DNA from: Setophaga petechia
Lineage: Eukaryota; Chordata; Aves; Passeriformes; Parulidae
Length of the DNA stretch: 64,000 bases
Assembly: GCA_024362935.1 (NCBI GenBank)
Contig: JANCRA010000014.1
Location: forward strand, 9,255,258 to 9,319,257
Direction of reading: 5' to 3'
Shown here: positions 26,177 through 37,683 of the stretch, in pieces
Position numbering within the stretch: position 1 is the stretch's first letter
Layout: each line of letters opens with the position of its first letter
The notes under the pieces: generated by a model
Told to the model about the DNA's origin: nothing
The model's input: the letters and a program-made list of their open reading frames with translations, nothing else
Database searches by the model: none
Made by a program: the position numbers and the translations under genes

Positions 26177-26384
26177 CTATTCATCAGCCAGCACTAAGAG
26201 GAAGCCTGAAGCATCAGGCATAACAGCACAAAGCTTGGCTCTAAATGACTTCATGTAGGATGCAACTTGCCATTTGGCCTTAAATACAGTGGATTTTTTT
26301 CCTCTCTTCTTCTGACACCTTGTCAAAGAAACACTGTGGCTGCCACTCTGACCTTCTGCTGCTTGTCCTAGCTCTTCAGTGGGG
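26177..26384 (-). CDS. Possible exon 3 (terminal) of a divergent - strand gene
   Basis: On the - strand this segment follows a pyrimidine-rich acceptor (CTTACTTCTTTTCGTGTGGATTACCAG read 5' to 3' in two parts; AG complement at 26385-26386) and is open for 68 codons to a stop at 26179-26177. It begins with one base that completes a codon, which fits exactly the end phase of the candidate exon at 26505-26596. The peptide is acidic at first (PTEELGQAAEGQ) and then strongly basic (KKRGKK), with no domain I recognise. ATTAAA-type signals on this strand occur near 25818. The intron to the preceding exon would be only 120 bp. It could be a chance ORF in a divergent non-coding transcript. Confidence 0.25.
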
Positions 26385-26504
26385 CTGGTAATCCACACGA
26401 AAAGAAGTAAGAAATCATTGCAGTGCAAAATCTATACAAGCATTACAGTTAAGGAGGGTACTCAAGGAAACCATTTTGCAGGCTTGACTATAGCACTATC
26501 TTAC

Positions 26505-26596
26505 CTGTATGTCAAACACATCTTTTCCCCTCCTGAACCATGAGAATAGCAATGTGATTCCATGATTCCATTAATATACGTAGGGGTATTTTCCCC
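26505..26596 (-). CDS. Possible exon 2 of a divergent - strand gene
   Basis: The strongest signal is a consensus donor on the - strand (ACATACAG followed by GTAAGA, GT at 26504-26503). With an acceptor at GATGTAG (weak pyrimidine tract) the 92-bp exon is open in phase 0 and ends in phase 2, matching the segments on both sides. If the acceptor is wrong, this may instead be the 3' part of a longer first exon starting in the CpG island. The encoded peptide (about 30 residues, with a GSGGEK stretch) is not recognised. Confidence 0.3.
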
Positions 26597-26875
26597 CTAC
26601 ATCTAACTAAGTACAGATATTTGCAGTTAACCAGCCATCCCGCTCTTCCCTTCCCCACTCCCCGGAAACTAAAATAGCGAAACTACTCAAAAGGCATCTG
26701 GACCGCACCGCTTTGTTCCCCGCGGTCCGCCTCGCGGAGCTCGCTCCCTGCACACAACTCGCGCCTCCGGCAGCCTCCGGCTCTCGGCTCGGCAAGAGAC
26801 CCCGAGCCGGCAGCTCCGAGCGGAGGGCGGGCGGAGATGCAATGCGGATGGGGCGGGGAGGGAGAAAAGCTTTAC

Positions 26876-26920
26876 CTGCCGCCTTCCCCGCGGAGCCAGG
26901 GGCGCCTGGAGCTGCTGCAT
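26876..26920 (-). CDS. Possible first coding exon of a divergent - strand gene
   Basis: ATG on the - strand at 26920-26918 has an acceptable context (GCGTGGATGC) and opens 15 codons (MQQLQAPLAPRGRRQ) before a good donor, CAG followed by GTAAAG. Ending in phase 0, it joins in frame to 26596-26505 and then to 26384-26177, giving a complete ORF of 114 codons over three exons. Exons 2 and 3 were chosen partly by frame, so the agreement is weaker than it looks. The transcript could also be a promoter-divergent non-coding RNA. Confidence 0.3.
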
Positions 26921-26988
26921 CCACGCCGGGGCGCGGCGGGCGGGCGGGGGCTCAGAACGCCTGGCGGAGGCGGCTGAGCGCCGGGGCC

Positions 26989-27035
26989 ATGGCCGCGCCG
27001 GGGAGCAGTGAGAAGGGAGCGCCGCCGGAGCCTCC
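26989..27035 (+). CDS. First coding exon of an uncharacterised + strand gene
   Basis: The ATG lies in a near-perfect initiation context (GGGGCCATGG) inside the CpG island. It opens 15 full codons (MAAPGSSEKGAPPEP) plus two bases and reaches the donor CTCC followed by GTAAGC at 27036. Ala-Pro-Gly-rich short first exons of this kind are common in island-promoter genes. The exon ends in phase 2, so the next exon must supply one base; the segment at 38405 does so and stays open. Without splicing the frame would stop at the next codon (CCG TAA), which supports the splice. I do not recognise the N-terminus and give no function. Confidence 0.55.
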
Positions 27036-27264
27036 GTAAGCCGCGGGGAGACTCAGCACCTGGGCGCTGAACAGCTCCACGGAGCGCCACGGGCGGGGCC
27101 GGCGCCGCGCTCCCGCCCCTGGGCGCGGGGGGGCCGCGCTCCGCCCGCCGCGCTGCGGCCGCCCCGCCCCGCCCCGCCGCGCTCCGCGGGGCCCCGGCCC
27201 GGCGGCGGTGACCGCGCTTCCCAGCCGCCCCGCGGAGAGGAGGCGGCTTCGCTCCGGGGACAGC

Positions 27265-27277
27265 CGGGAGGTGTAGT
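27265..27277 (-). promoter_or_regulatory. ZNF143-type ACTAYRNNNCCCR motif
   Basis: Read on the - strand, the sequence is ACTACACCTCCCG, a full match to the ACTAYRNNNCCCR consensus that is enriched in vertebrate CpG-island promoters and bound by ZNF143-type factors. Its place in the island suggests that part of the core promoter lies near 27.27 kb, downstream of the proposed + strand ATG. Confidence 0.55.
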
Positions 27278-27535
27278 CCTGGCTTGCGGAGCGCCGAGAG
27301 CGCCGGCTCGCTCGGGCGGTGCCGGGGGCCGCAGCGCCGCTGCCCGGGCGGGAGCCCCCCCGGGAGAACGCCTGGAGCCGCCGCCCCCCGAGCGGCGAGC
27401 TCCGCCCGCCCGGAGCCCGCGGGGCCGCGGCTGCCCCGCGCGGGGATGTTGGCAATGCGGCGCTACGCTTTGTGTGGAGACTTTCAAAATATTTGATTCT
27501 GCCCTTTTTTGGTTTTTTTTGGTGGGGGCAGAAAA

Positions 27536-27825
27536 AACTTCTTTTTAATACAGGAAAGCACAAAATCTGCTGCTCTGCAGCCTATATGAGACAAATTGAA
27601 TGTATGCTATCTTGAAAATAAATTACATATCTGAACCTTAAGCATAAGTTAAAAAAAATAATAAAAGCCCAGTTGCTGAATATAAGAAATACAATCTTTC
27701 TGTTCAGACTGGAGAAGCTCTAATAACATCAGAACTGCTGCAAGTCACATTAACTTGATTTTAAACTTGCTTTACTGCTCCCAGCTATTGTCTTTCTGGT
27801 TCTTCTTCTGGTTTAATATGGGGAG
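27536..27825. repeat. Diverged direct repeat of about 300 bp, right copy
   Basis: This is the partner of 25381-25704, in the same orientation, starting directly at the downstream edge of the CpG island. Both copies begin with AACTTC, followed by a T-rich tract and ATACAG or TTACAG, so each has a weak acceptor-like start on the + strand. Confidence 0.75.
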
Positions 27826-30226
27826 CACTTCCATAACTTTTGACTGTCCATTTTTGTCAGTTTTTTGGGGGGAGAAAAAGTGATAGTATAGTTCCTATGG
27901 TCTTTGAGAGAGTCCTGAAAGCTGTACTGCCTCCCTTCCTCCCACCAAGATTCCGAAGATAGAAGATACATATTGTGTGTTGTATGATACATGTGTAGCT
28001 GTTCAGAGCAGCTAAACAGTGTCTGTCTCATCAAAAGCAAAACACTGCAGTAACTGTAGCAAAAAAGCCTGTAATCCAATTGCAGATGGTTTTTAGAAAG
28101 CTATCTCTGATATCTCTGTTTATAGAGGGCTTTTCATGTAGTTATGAAGAATTTTCTGAAGCAGGATGTGTTATTAGTTAACTCACAAATGAAATGGTAC
28201 AGTACTTCCAAGCATTTTCTCTTTACTTGGACATCAAAAGAAAAATCATTATTTAGTGTAGTTTTAAATTAGAAGTTCATTTATTCCCTTGCTAATGACT
28301 ACAATAGAAGAATCTTTCAAGTATTATTTTTAAAAAATTAGTTAACAAGTAAATTTAGATGTTTGGGCTCCCACCTCATCCTGAATAATGTGGCGCTGAA
28401 AGATGCTGAAGGCTTGTGTGGAGGATCCAGTATGTTTGAGCTGCATGAAGGTCCCTGCTTTTGATGCTGTGAAATCCTGTTTTCCAACCATTGCCCTCAT
28501 CTAGGAGAAGGTTTTAGCTACTGTACTGCCAGTTTTCAAAAAATATGACAGGAATCTGGGGCAGCCAAATAAACTGAGCAATATGTTTTATTTACACTGT
28601 GTTAGCAAAACCTCCCTTTGGGTTGTCTTCATTCCTATGTGGTTTTTTCTAAATCAGTGATGTAGGAGTTAGGTTTACTGCTTCTTTTTATTCAATGGGT
28701 AGATATTAGAACGATTTCTTGCCCACTTTTGGATGCTTTTTTGGGCAGTTCTTAAATGTAGTAGGTTTCCCAGACAGCAACTGGATCACACAGTCACACC
28801 CTGCTGAGCAAGGTCTCTTGTGCAGCCATCCTGAAAGGGTGAGAAGTTGACACTGATGTTACATTTTGCACAGTGGTTCATGGATTTACAGTACTGCCAG
28901 ATTTTTTGTAATGGATGCCTGATATGATACAACATTCTATGCCACCAGCATGCTAACTTGATCACAGCATAAGTCTTTGGAATATATACAGCTGTTTGAT
29001 AATTATTCTCATCTTTGCTACATGCTGACTGCTAAATTGCTTCCTGAAGTACCTTCCCCAGTGTTTCCACACGACTCACTCAGCTCAGAATTACGTATGC
29101 TGTTCCCTACCTTGCTGAACTTTTCAGCATTAGAAAGTGTAGGGGGATAGAATATAAGAAAATAAAGATAGTGCAGAAAGTAATCTCACCCCTAAGGAGT
29201 TGCAGCTGGGCCAATTATCAAAGATGAGGAACAGGCCTGACTTTAACAGGCCAAGGCTGTAAGCAATGAGCAGAAGAATGCTGTAAAAGAGTGGGGGTGG
29301 CTGGGTGAGATGGAGCTGTTGGCTGCTTTGTGAAGAGGAGTCAGTGCTCGGAGGAGCTGCCCATGAGAAACACCAAGAAGGTATGGAACTTTTGTGATAA
29401 GGAGAAAACAGCATGGAACCCCTGCTGTAAGATGACAACAAGGAAGTTGTAGCAAAGTATAGTAGATAAGTTTAAAACAACATTAACTTTATTATAACTT
29501 TTGTTTGACTGAAACACATTTGTAGGTGTGGAAAGCACTTGTGAAAGTATTATGGCAAATGCTCTTGAGATTATTCAAGATGTGGATTTGATACAGTATA
29601 GAACAAATTACAGAAAACAATTTCTTCTGCTTGGCTTCTCCTTCTTATTTGTATAACAATTAATTGTACCTCCTCCAGGCTGGGCTTTAGTGTGCAATTG
29701 GGGCTCCCTTTCCAGAAGGCTGCCTGAGATGGAGGTAGTGGAAAGCTGCCCTGCCATAGAGCCTGGCTGAGGCCAACATGTGGCCTGTGGAAAACCTTCA
29801 AGAGTGTAGGCAGCTGTAGGGCACTCCCAGCTTACAAGGCCACAAGTAAGCAAACCTTTAGTGTTAATGTGGAGGACACCTACCACTACTCCTGTTCATT
29901 GCTCTTGGTTTCCCCACCCCATCATCTTAATGAAGCCAAGCTTGTTCTTGTTCCAAGTTTATTAGCTGAAAGTGTCCTGCTAAACTGCTAACCATGTTCT
30001 GCTTTGCAAAGAAGAAAAATAGAAATATAGACACATTAAAAATACTTTTGAAATAGTTGTGAATAATCAAAATATATTAGTTCAAACTCTAACACAGTTC
30101 AAATTATCTTTACTTAAAGGATTTAGTGCCTGAAAGAATTAAATACAAGTAACTTTAATGCATTGTAACATAGTTAATCAAAAGCTCACATCAATCCTAC
30201 TCTCTTCTTTCATACCCCCTTTTCAG

Positions 30227-30325
30227 AATTGTAACTTTCTGAGCACCAAAATAGAAGAACAAACGTTACTGTCATTCCAAACTCTCATAGAAATTCCTGA
30301 GAACCACCTTCAAATCTGGAATTAG
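30227..30325 (+). other. Acceptor-led open frame, possible alternative terminal exon
   Basis: A very strong acceptor (CTCTTCTTTCATACCCCCTT followed by TTCAG, ending at 30226) is followed by 32 open codons in phase 0, the only open phase, then TAG. AATAAA motifs follow about 630 bp downstream (30951 and 30966). The required phase does not fit exon 1 directly, and no donor is present. It is a weak candidate. Confidence 0.12.
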
Positions 30326-33212
30326 GTTTGGCTAAGTTAAGGTTTTTACAGTTACACTTGATTCCAGATGGGAGTAAAATTGGGATATCTTTATCAAATC
30401 AAATATGAAAAGTTCTTTGAGATCTTGCACAAGGAGCCATCAGCCATTCAAGTACAGCTGAATCACTGGATCCATGGTTTCTGCTAACAGCAGCTGTAGT
30501 GTGCTGTTGTCAGCAGCAACCAATCTGCTTACCCTGGAGACAGTGACTCCCATTTTCCTGCACACATAAGATAGATTCAGGGAAACCCAGATAGAAGATT
30601 AAATTTCTTCCCAATTTCAATGAAATCCCTGCATTTATCTCAGTAGGTCATCCATCTTATGAAGGAAAGCAAGAAAAAATTGCTGTTATTTTCAACAGAT
30701 ACCACAATGTGTTTCTTCTTTTTAGTTTTGTACATCCAAGTTCTTATTGATGGGCTTAGTAAACATTTAATTAGACATACTGAAGGATCACTGATCATTC
30801 TGTCAAAGGACTGCCCAATTATGCTTTCGAAGGTTTGTTCTTATTAAATGAAAGAACAGCAGATGTGATGATTCACCCTCACTACCTCCATTTTCTCATC
30901 CTCAGTAAATTATAACCATACAGGGCCAACATTTTCTTTGCCTTGCAGAGAAATAAACTGACAGAATAAAGTAAGAATATTTATCTTAAGTTGTTAACAG
31001 AATAGAAAAGCTGAGATTGTGCCAAATGGCATAGCTAAAATAAATGGCACAGCCATATACAGTTAGTCTCATAAAGTTGAAAGGATATAAAAAAGAAGAA
31101 ATTCAAGGTATTTGCTAAAAAATACAACTGTTTTTAAAAATTCATAGATACAGCCTTGATCAGGCCTTAAATAGTTACTACCTAAATAGGGCTTTGAAAT
31201 TATTTTTAGACCTTCCAATTCACATAGAGAGTACTGCAAACTGGTTTGATGTGTCTTGCATAAGTCTTTCACGATTCTGCCACTGGAGGTTCAATATTTT
31301 ATCAGTAAGAGATACCCAGGCACAGGACTCTGTGGATGGAGTGGTAATTGTTTGTTTATCACTGATTGAGCGTAGATGTCAAGTGCACAGACAGAATAGA
31401 CTGAACTGAGAAAACAGTTGATTTTAGAGCATCAGTTAACAAACCAGGAGAGGAAAAAAGTGTGAAATAGTTGTAAATGTGCAAGACTTCAGAATTATGG
31501 CAGGAAACTGTCAGACAATAATGCTAAAAGGCTTTAATTAGACAGTCCAATCTTTTACTGTAGTTCTCTGAGATTTGGAGAATCCAAGAAGGTGATCAAG
31601 TGGGCTTCACAGAAGGTGACAACAGTTGTCATGTTTGCAGAAATGAAATGGAGCACAATGCAGTATCTCTAATTGGTCTGTGTTGTTGGGAAACAAGTCA
31701 GGTAAAGGAATAAAAGTAGAGAATTAAAAAAGCAGAGAAAGCAAGGCATTGGGGTAGGTATTGGAATTGTTGCCAGCAAATTTTGTTCTGTAACTGCTAT
31801 AAAGAGACGTTTTTAGATATATGATTTATATGCATACTTCCATTTATTAGTATCCACAGTGGGAAATTAATTTTTCCAGTCTGACTTTATGCTATGGCTT
31901 CTGACACCCTCACAGTGAAGCCTACATGAACAGAAATAAATTTGAAGCAGGAATGTTTTTTCTCTGAGGAACAAAATCTATGTCTTGTTCATCATAAGGC
32001 ACCTGTGCTTTGTGTAAAGTAAAGATGTTTTATATTGACTGTCCTGCTGTCACCAAGGAAGGATGAAGGGTCTCTGAACTGTATCTGAAGGTACTAGAAG
32101 GTAAAACTTGATCCAGAGAGTAGAGTTAGGTAGGTTTTTCATTAATAGTGTCGTACTGATAATGAAAAATATTTTACTGACATGGTCCCCCAAAAGCAAG
32201 TGTGCTTTATCTCCTGCTACACTTTCAGTTTAACTTCTCTAGAGTAGCATTTCAAGTGCCAGTTTCCAAAAGTCAGGCAGACATTTCATGTCCCTACAAC
32301 TGAGTTTAGTAAAAAAAGTGTGCTAATTAAACACTGAATCCTTAAAAATAAAATGATTTCATTCATCTTCCTAAATACCATGAGAATAATGCTCATAAAC
32401 TCTGGCTTTCAAAATTACTTGGATTTGCTTGACAAGAAAGTAGCAATTGCTTCTAAATTCAGCTTACCATCAAGAACTGAAGGCCTGCAGTGTACAAAAC
32501 CACGATTGCAGCCTTACAAAATTTATTTTAAGTCACCTGTTGGACCACACAACCAGAAGGCAAGTTACCATAGATTAAGACATGAAGACATCTGGTAGTT
32601 GACAGGAAGTATTCTCTTTTGGTATTTATGGTACTATAGCTTGAGGCTGCCTATAATTTATGGATGGAATTTTTATGTGGATGGGTGAGAATTATCTCCC
32701 TCTAACAGGGAAAAAACATGCAATATCTTTGATCTGAGATAATTTTTAACCATGACAGGTTATTTCTGTGTAGGGGGAGAAAAAAAGCACCACAACCCCT
32801 CTCAGTTACTGGGTGCAACCCAACAAAGCTTTCTTCAGACCACCACCAAAACCTTAATTTTAATCAGTGTTGTGCTCATAGCTACATGCTTTTTATTGCA
32901 AAGCATTGTGCTGTTGAAATGTTTCATTAATATAAATTGTAGTCAAATCAACTGCATAGAGCAGATTGCATTTAGAAAATGCTGAGAGTTAAAAATAGCA
33001 TAATTAGAGCAACTTCTTGAACTTTTTTCACTTAATATTTCTTTAAACACTCAGAGTTTAAGTTCAAGACAGCATATTACACTTAGCTTAGTTAGCTATC
33101 ATCAGATATCTGGTGCCAAAAAAATGTACTGAGTTCAAAATCATAAGAGGTTTTGTTACCTTTTATAAGGTAATGAGGGTGAATGATTTTTCCAGTATCT
33201 GGTCATCTTCAG

Positions 33213-33227
33213 GGAACAAGATGTTCT
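33213..33227. promoter_or_regulatory. Consensus glucocorticoid-type receptor element
   Basis: GGAACAAGATGTTCT fully matches RGRACANNNTGTYCY, the inverted-repeat site bound by glucocorticoid, progesterone, androgen and mineralocorticoid receptors. A full match is expected less than once in a window of this size. It lies in the proposed first intron, so it could act as an enhancer site, but sequence alone does not show use. Confidence 0.4.
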
Positions 33228-34706
33228 GAAGTTTGTAGGAAAATTGTTTTTTACCTCATCAGGATTGGAAAGCAGTCTGAATTTTTTCTTTTTTTTTTCT
33301 CTCTCTTGACCTGTATTTCTCTTATTTTTACATTAGAAGTCTAAGAAATCTCATCTTAAAACCCATCTGACAGATATCTTGAGATCTAGAAGGATTCTAG
33401 TGGAAGAAAATGTAAAAGTGAATTTAGACAGTCACTCAGAAAAACACTTAGGCTTAGGGTGAGGGCACACAATCCATTCTTATGTTCCTAGGTAGAATGT
33501 ACAAAAGACAGCAAAGCGGGAGCCAAATGTTTATTTCCAGCTTCAGATCTTTTTGTTGCTCAGCAAATTGAATAATTAGGGTTGGATCTGCAATTTAAGC
33601 AGTGTAATTATCCAGACTAGTAGACTATGCTTCAGATTTCTGGGAGAATGGGATTCCTTTTTCAAGTCCTACTGGCCAGGATAATTGTAGCTTCCAAGTG
33701 AGCAATAGAGGATGATGATTGCTTTTAGTCTTGTCCTAATAACCAGAAACATCAGGGCATCTCAAGCTCTTGTCCTGTGAGCAGTTTTAATGACATGAAA
33801 TAGATAGACCAGACCTGGTTTCTCTGGGCAAATAAAAATGTCTCTGATTTTTGATCATTCTGTTTGGAGCTGTACACTCATCTGTATTCCTTCTTGTTCA
33901 CTGCCCATCCTTGGGAATGCAGACACATTCCTTCATTACTGGAGTTATATAACATATAAAAATCCCCAGTAAAGAGGAACCTTGATTTAAAAAACAGAAG
34001 CAAACCAGAATCAGCACAGTGCACAAAATACTCTGACATCTCAGTTACTAAATTGAAGTTTTTTTCTAATTAGTCCTTTGCACTTTGAGTGATTACTAGT
34101 TTATGTTGATTTTTTGAAGTGCTGGTCCTTTCCTGATTTTTGGGCTTGCCACTTAATCAGAATTGAAAGTAATTCCAAATGGTATGTGCAATCTCCTAAC
34201 TTGATTTTGGCAGTTCTCTCCCCTTGCACAGCATTACCAAGTTTTGAGGATTACAGACATTTCAAAATAACAGACTACCTCCTCCCTACAACTCACATTG
34301 TATTGATTATTTCCCTTCAGTTCTTAGTGTCTGAATTTCCCTTATGGAGACAAGGGGTTTGCAGAGCTTTTGTTCAATGCTTGAAAAAATAGCATTAAAG
34401 CAATTTTTCAGTGAATCTAAGAATTTTTTCTTACATTTGACTTGAAAGCTCTCGAAATCATGCTTAATGTTTATTTTTCTGGATGGCCCAGTGGTGGGAA
34501 AACTTAAATGTGCCTACAGATCTATCACTCAACACTTGGGATGAATATTTTAATAACTTAGACATTTAAGTGACTCTAGAGGAAGAGGATAATTCTTTTG
34601 AATACTTTTGAATGCTTCATTCCTTAGGAGTGCCTGGTACAGCTATTTAATGGTGGACCATTCTAATCATTCTCTGAAAATGTTATTATTTTAATGAGTC
34701 AGGCTT

Positions 34707-34743
34707 TTACTCTTCTAAAAGTCAGTTACTTTTAGAAGAGTAA
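34707..34743. repeat. Perfect 16-bp hairpin
   Basis: TTACTCTTCTAAAAGT (34707-34722) and ACTTTTAGAAGAGTAA (34728-34743) are exact reverse complements separated by a 5-base loop CAGTT. The arms do not extend further, so this is not a microRNA-sized precursor or a transposon terminal repeat. Confidence 0.9.
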
Positions 34744-34984
34744 CTCTCTAGGCTTGACCTCAGGAACACAAACTGGAAAATACTGCTGGACACTGTAGTT
34801 AAATTCAGAGGCTCAGTTCAGTTGCTTTGCATAACTGGATTTATTCATGTTGGTCTGAAATGGGTTCTCTGCCCCGGTGTGCAAGAGGCCAATCCACACA
34901 GAGCACTGGGAGAGCAGCATTAGTTACAATGTGCAGCATCTGGTACATCTGAGTCTCCTTGGTTCTGCTTCTTGCTGTCCCTAG

Positions 34985-35046
34985 AATGTGTGTGCCTTTC
35001 ATCAGATGTGATCTTTTATTGGAATTCCACTTTCTAATGCAACCAG
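34985..35046 (+). other. Exon-like segment, weak donor
   Basis: A strong acceptor (TCTGCTTCTTGCTGTCCCTAG) precedes 62 bp that are open in one frame, ending at CCAG followed by GTAATT. The entry phase (one base) fits exon 1, so it could be an alternative second exon. The donor is weak and the frame continues open for a further 100 codons without splicing, so chance is likely. Confidence 0.12.
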
Positions 35047-36803
35047 GTAATTTCTTCCCCCACAAAGTGACTCAGCCTTCTTCAGGACCCAAGGCATTTT
35101 TAATAGCAGTAAAGACTGACCAGCTGAATTTGCCCTCTGGGTTGCAACCAACATTTCACAGAAATCATGAACTACAAAATGTTTTATTGCTTTTTCTCCA
35201 AATTCAAATTGTGGTAATAAGGTCCAGCCAGTCAGACAAAGCTTTAGAAGATTTGAGCATCATCTTTTGCAAAGAAAAGTCAGTGAGCAAAATGAGAGAT
35301 GCTGGGCAATGTTTGAGTTGCTTTCTCCTTAAAACAAGAGCAACAAAACTGAAATCAATTTAATTTCTGGCTGACTACTTTTGGCAATGTCTCCTGTATC
35401 TCACACTGAGCTTCTAAGAGGATTATTGATTGTGTATGGTAGCAGCTTCCAGTTTCCACATTAGCCTTAGGAGGAAATTAGATGATCTATAAGTAAATAC
35501 TGTAAGCATAAAAACTGTGCTGAAGCCTTTCATTATTCATTTGAATTGGATGTTTTGGTTTTTAGAAGACAAGTCCATTGATGTTATGGATAGTTTCACT
35601 GTTTTGTTTAATGTTTTATTTATGTTGAAGTAGAAAGCCACTTACCATGGTATTTTTTAGTATAAAAACATTAAAATATCATTATTCATTTTGCAAGCTA
35701 TTTGTGAATTGAAAACCAAGTATTTGCCCCTTTCATAATCCTTCAAAAATACTAAGATTGGGCTAGATTTAATTAGTTAAGCCTTATTAGAGAAAAAAAA
35801 TTGCTTAGCATGTTTGAAAAAACAGACCATTAATTTAGATTCCTAAGCATAGATCAAGCTGCCTACATTTGGACATCCAAGTTGGGAAATTTTAGAATGC
35901 TTTGTAATTCAAATTAGTTTAATATTGAATAATTGCCATAAACAGTTTGCCTTATTAGGTTCTAGTAAAAAAATTGACTTTGATTCTCAGATTAACATTG
36001 AATAACAGATTATTTCAAAAATATTTGATCTGAATATAGATCATTAAGTAGTACAGGGAGGAAGGAAAGAATTAAGCTGATTAAAACAAGATTCATTAAG
36101 TATTAGTCCACACTGAAGGCATATACTGCCTATCTGGTGAAAAAATTACTGTAATAAATAGTTAGGAAAAAGTTTAATGAGCATTATAAAACAAATTCAA
36201 TGTCTGCAAAAACAGAAATCTCTGAGGAAAAAATATTCGAGAGATGAGACAAAATGAACACATTGTGTAATAAAAACAAATCAAAAAGATCAGACCAAAG
36301 TCTAGAATTGAACAGCTTCTCTATTTCTTTTTAATTTTCTTGGTGTAAAACAAAATCCAACAAACAGAAAACCAAACCAAAAAATCCACAAGCAAGCATT
36401 TGAAGACATTTGTGGCTACTTGAGGTGATCTTTCTGGTTGGCTCTCTTGTGTGATTCTTTCTGCATTTGAAAGAAGGATTTTAGTGTTTAGAGCTATGTG
36501 TTCTACGATTTTTTGATTAAAGATATTTCCTCTAGGAGTCAGTTTTAAAAACTTGCTGATTGTTTAAATCCTTAATTCCTCTAAGGACAATGCAACAAGT
36601 GAATCAGGAGGGAGGGTGAACCTGAGCACATGAATTTGGTAGAAATCTCAGGGACTTGCTGACTCAGAATTTGAGAGCTGTTAACATTTTTTCCTGATAT
36701 GACATAATATTCTCCTCCAGTGAAACATTTTTGTTTTCTACTATCAGAGAAATTTGTTTTTCAACTGATACACTGCCAAGCTCCTTGCTCTTATCTCCTG
36801 CAG

Positions 36804-36986
36804 GCACTTGAGTGCATTTTTTGGAAGTGTTCACTGTGGTGGGTGCAGAAGCACCTCAAGCTGTACAATAGGTCTGAGATCATCCCACCCTCAAAACCCT
36901 GCCCAGGCTGGGTGCTAACTGAAGGCTCCAGCCTGGATTTCTGTGCTAAATACTTCCTTTCTCCAGTGCTAACTAAAAGAATATGA
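36804..36986 (+). other. Acceptor-led open frame of 60 codons
   Basis: An excellent acceptor (CTCCTTGCTCTTATCTCCTGCAG) is followed by 60 open codons in phase 0 ending in TGA. The segment is richer in GC than its surroundings and its peptide contains several Cys and Trp residues. A possible donor (CTGTG followed by GTGGGT) would end it after 35 bp. No match to a known family is apparent. It could be an alternative terminal exon or a remnant of a mobile element. Confidence 0.15.
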
Positions 36987-37683
36987 AGATCACACTTAAC
37001 ACCATAATTTATTTCTCAGAGTTCTTTTTCTGCATGGCTTCATCCTTGAATTTCCAATTTTAGCATTTTAGCAGTTTCACACCCTGTGACATAAAAAATG
37101 GATTGTGCCAACAAACAATGTAATTGGTTTCTTATGATTTTATGATATTTTCCAAAGTATCTTCAGTTAACCAAAAAATAAAATGGATTTAAACAGCAGG
37201 CAAATTATTATTAAAAGGATTATGAACTTTTATTTATGCTGAGCATTTGCCACAAGCCATTTGGATGTGAAATTGAGAATGAACAGAAATGTGGTTTTGT
37301 TTAAAGCCATTTAAATAACTCTTAATTTCTCCTTCTCAATGATTTTTTCATTTTAATAATTGTATCTTCACTGGAATTGGAATCAAGAATTGAATTGAGG
37401 GGCTAAGGGAGTTGAGGGGAAAGGGGAATTGGGCACAATTTCCTCCAAGGAAAATTTTGCCCCATTCTTCACTAATGGTTTCCATAAAGGCATGTGTTCT
37501 GCAAAAGTAGCAAGTTAACAGTTCAAGGGACATGATGGCAGAAGTGCCAGAAATTTTAAGCTATTTAATCCCCATTGCAATTGGAATATTTCCTGCTAAA
37601 AGCAAGCTTTCCAATAGTCAAGTGGTATACTTAAAATGTAAGCATTTTTTATATAATACTTCAATTTTAGAAAAAGTGTTTAC

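Larger units (their letters stand above)
26690..27465. promoter_or_regulatory. CpG island, probably a bidirectional promoter
   Basis: This is the most GC-rich part of the window, with dense CpG, several GC boxes (for example GGGCGGGGCC near 27090 and repeated CCCCGCCCCG near 27165) and no TATA box. A start codon in a strong context with a splice donor lies on the + strand (26989-27035), and another short ATG-plus-donor unit lies on the - strand (26920-26876). A ZNF143-type element is at 27265-27277. Islands of this kind mark constitutively active promoters, and the opposed first exons suggest divergent transcription. Because the + strand ATG lies upstream of the GC-box cluster, the start sites may be spread across several hundred bases. 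Confidence 0.85.

Noticed and set aside
26713..27039. 108-codon + strand frame ending at the exon 1 donor region
   Set aside because: Its start lies in probable promoter or 5' UTR; the in-frame ATG at 26989 has a far better context and lies just before the donor.
26952..27563. 203-codon - strand frame across the CpG island
   Set aside because: GC-rich islands lack stops; the frame is Arg-, Ala- and Pro-rich low-complexity sequence and crosses the likely promoter core.
34707..34743. Hairpin as a microRNA precursor
   Set aside because: The stem is only 16 bp with a 5-base loop and no outer pairing, too short for normal processing.
34959..35363. 134-codon + strand open frame
   Set aside because: There is no domain, the composition is like the AT-rich background, and only a weak internal donor is present. 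Kept only as a low-confidence exon at its 5' end.
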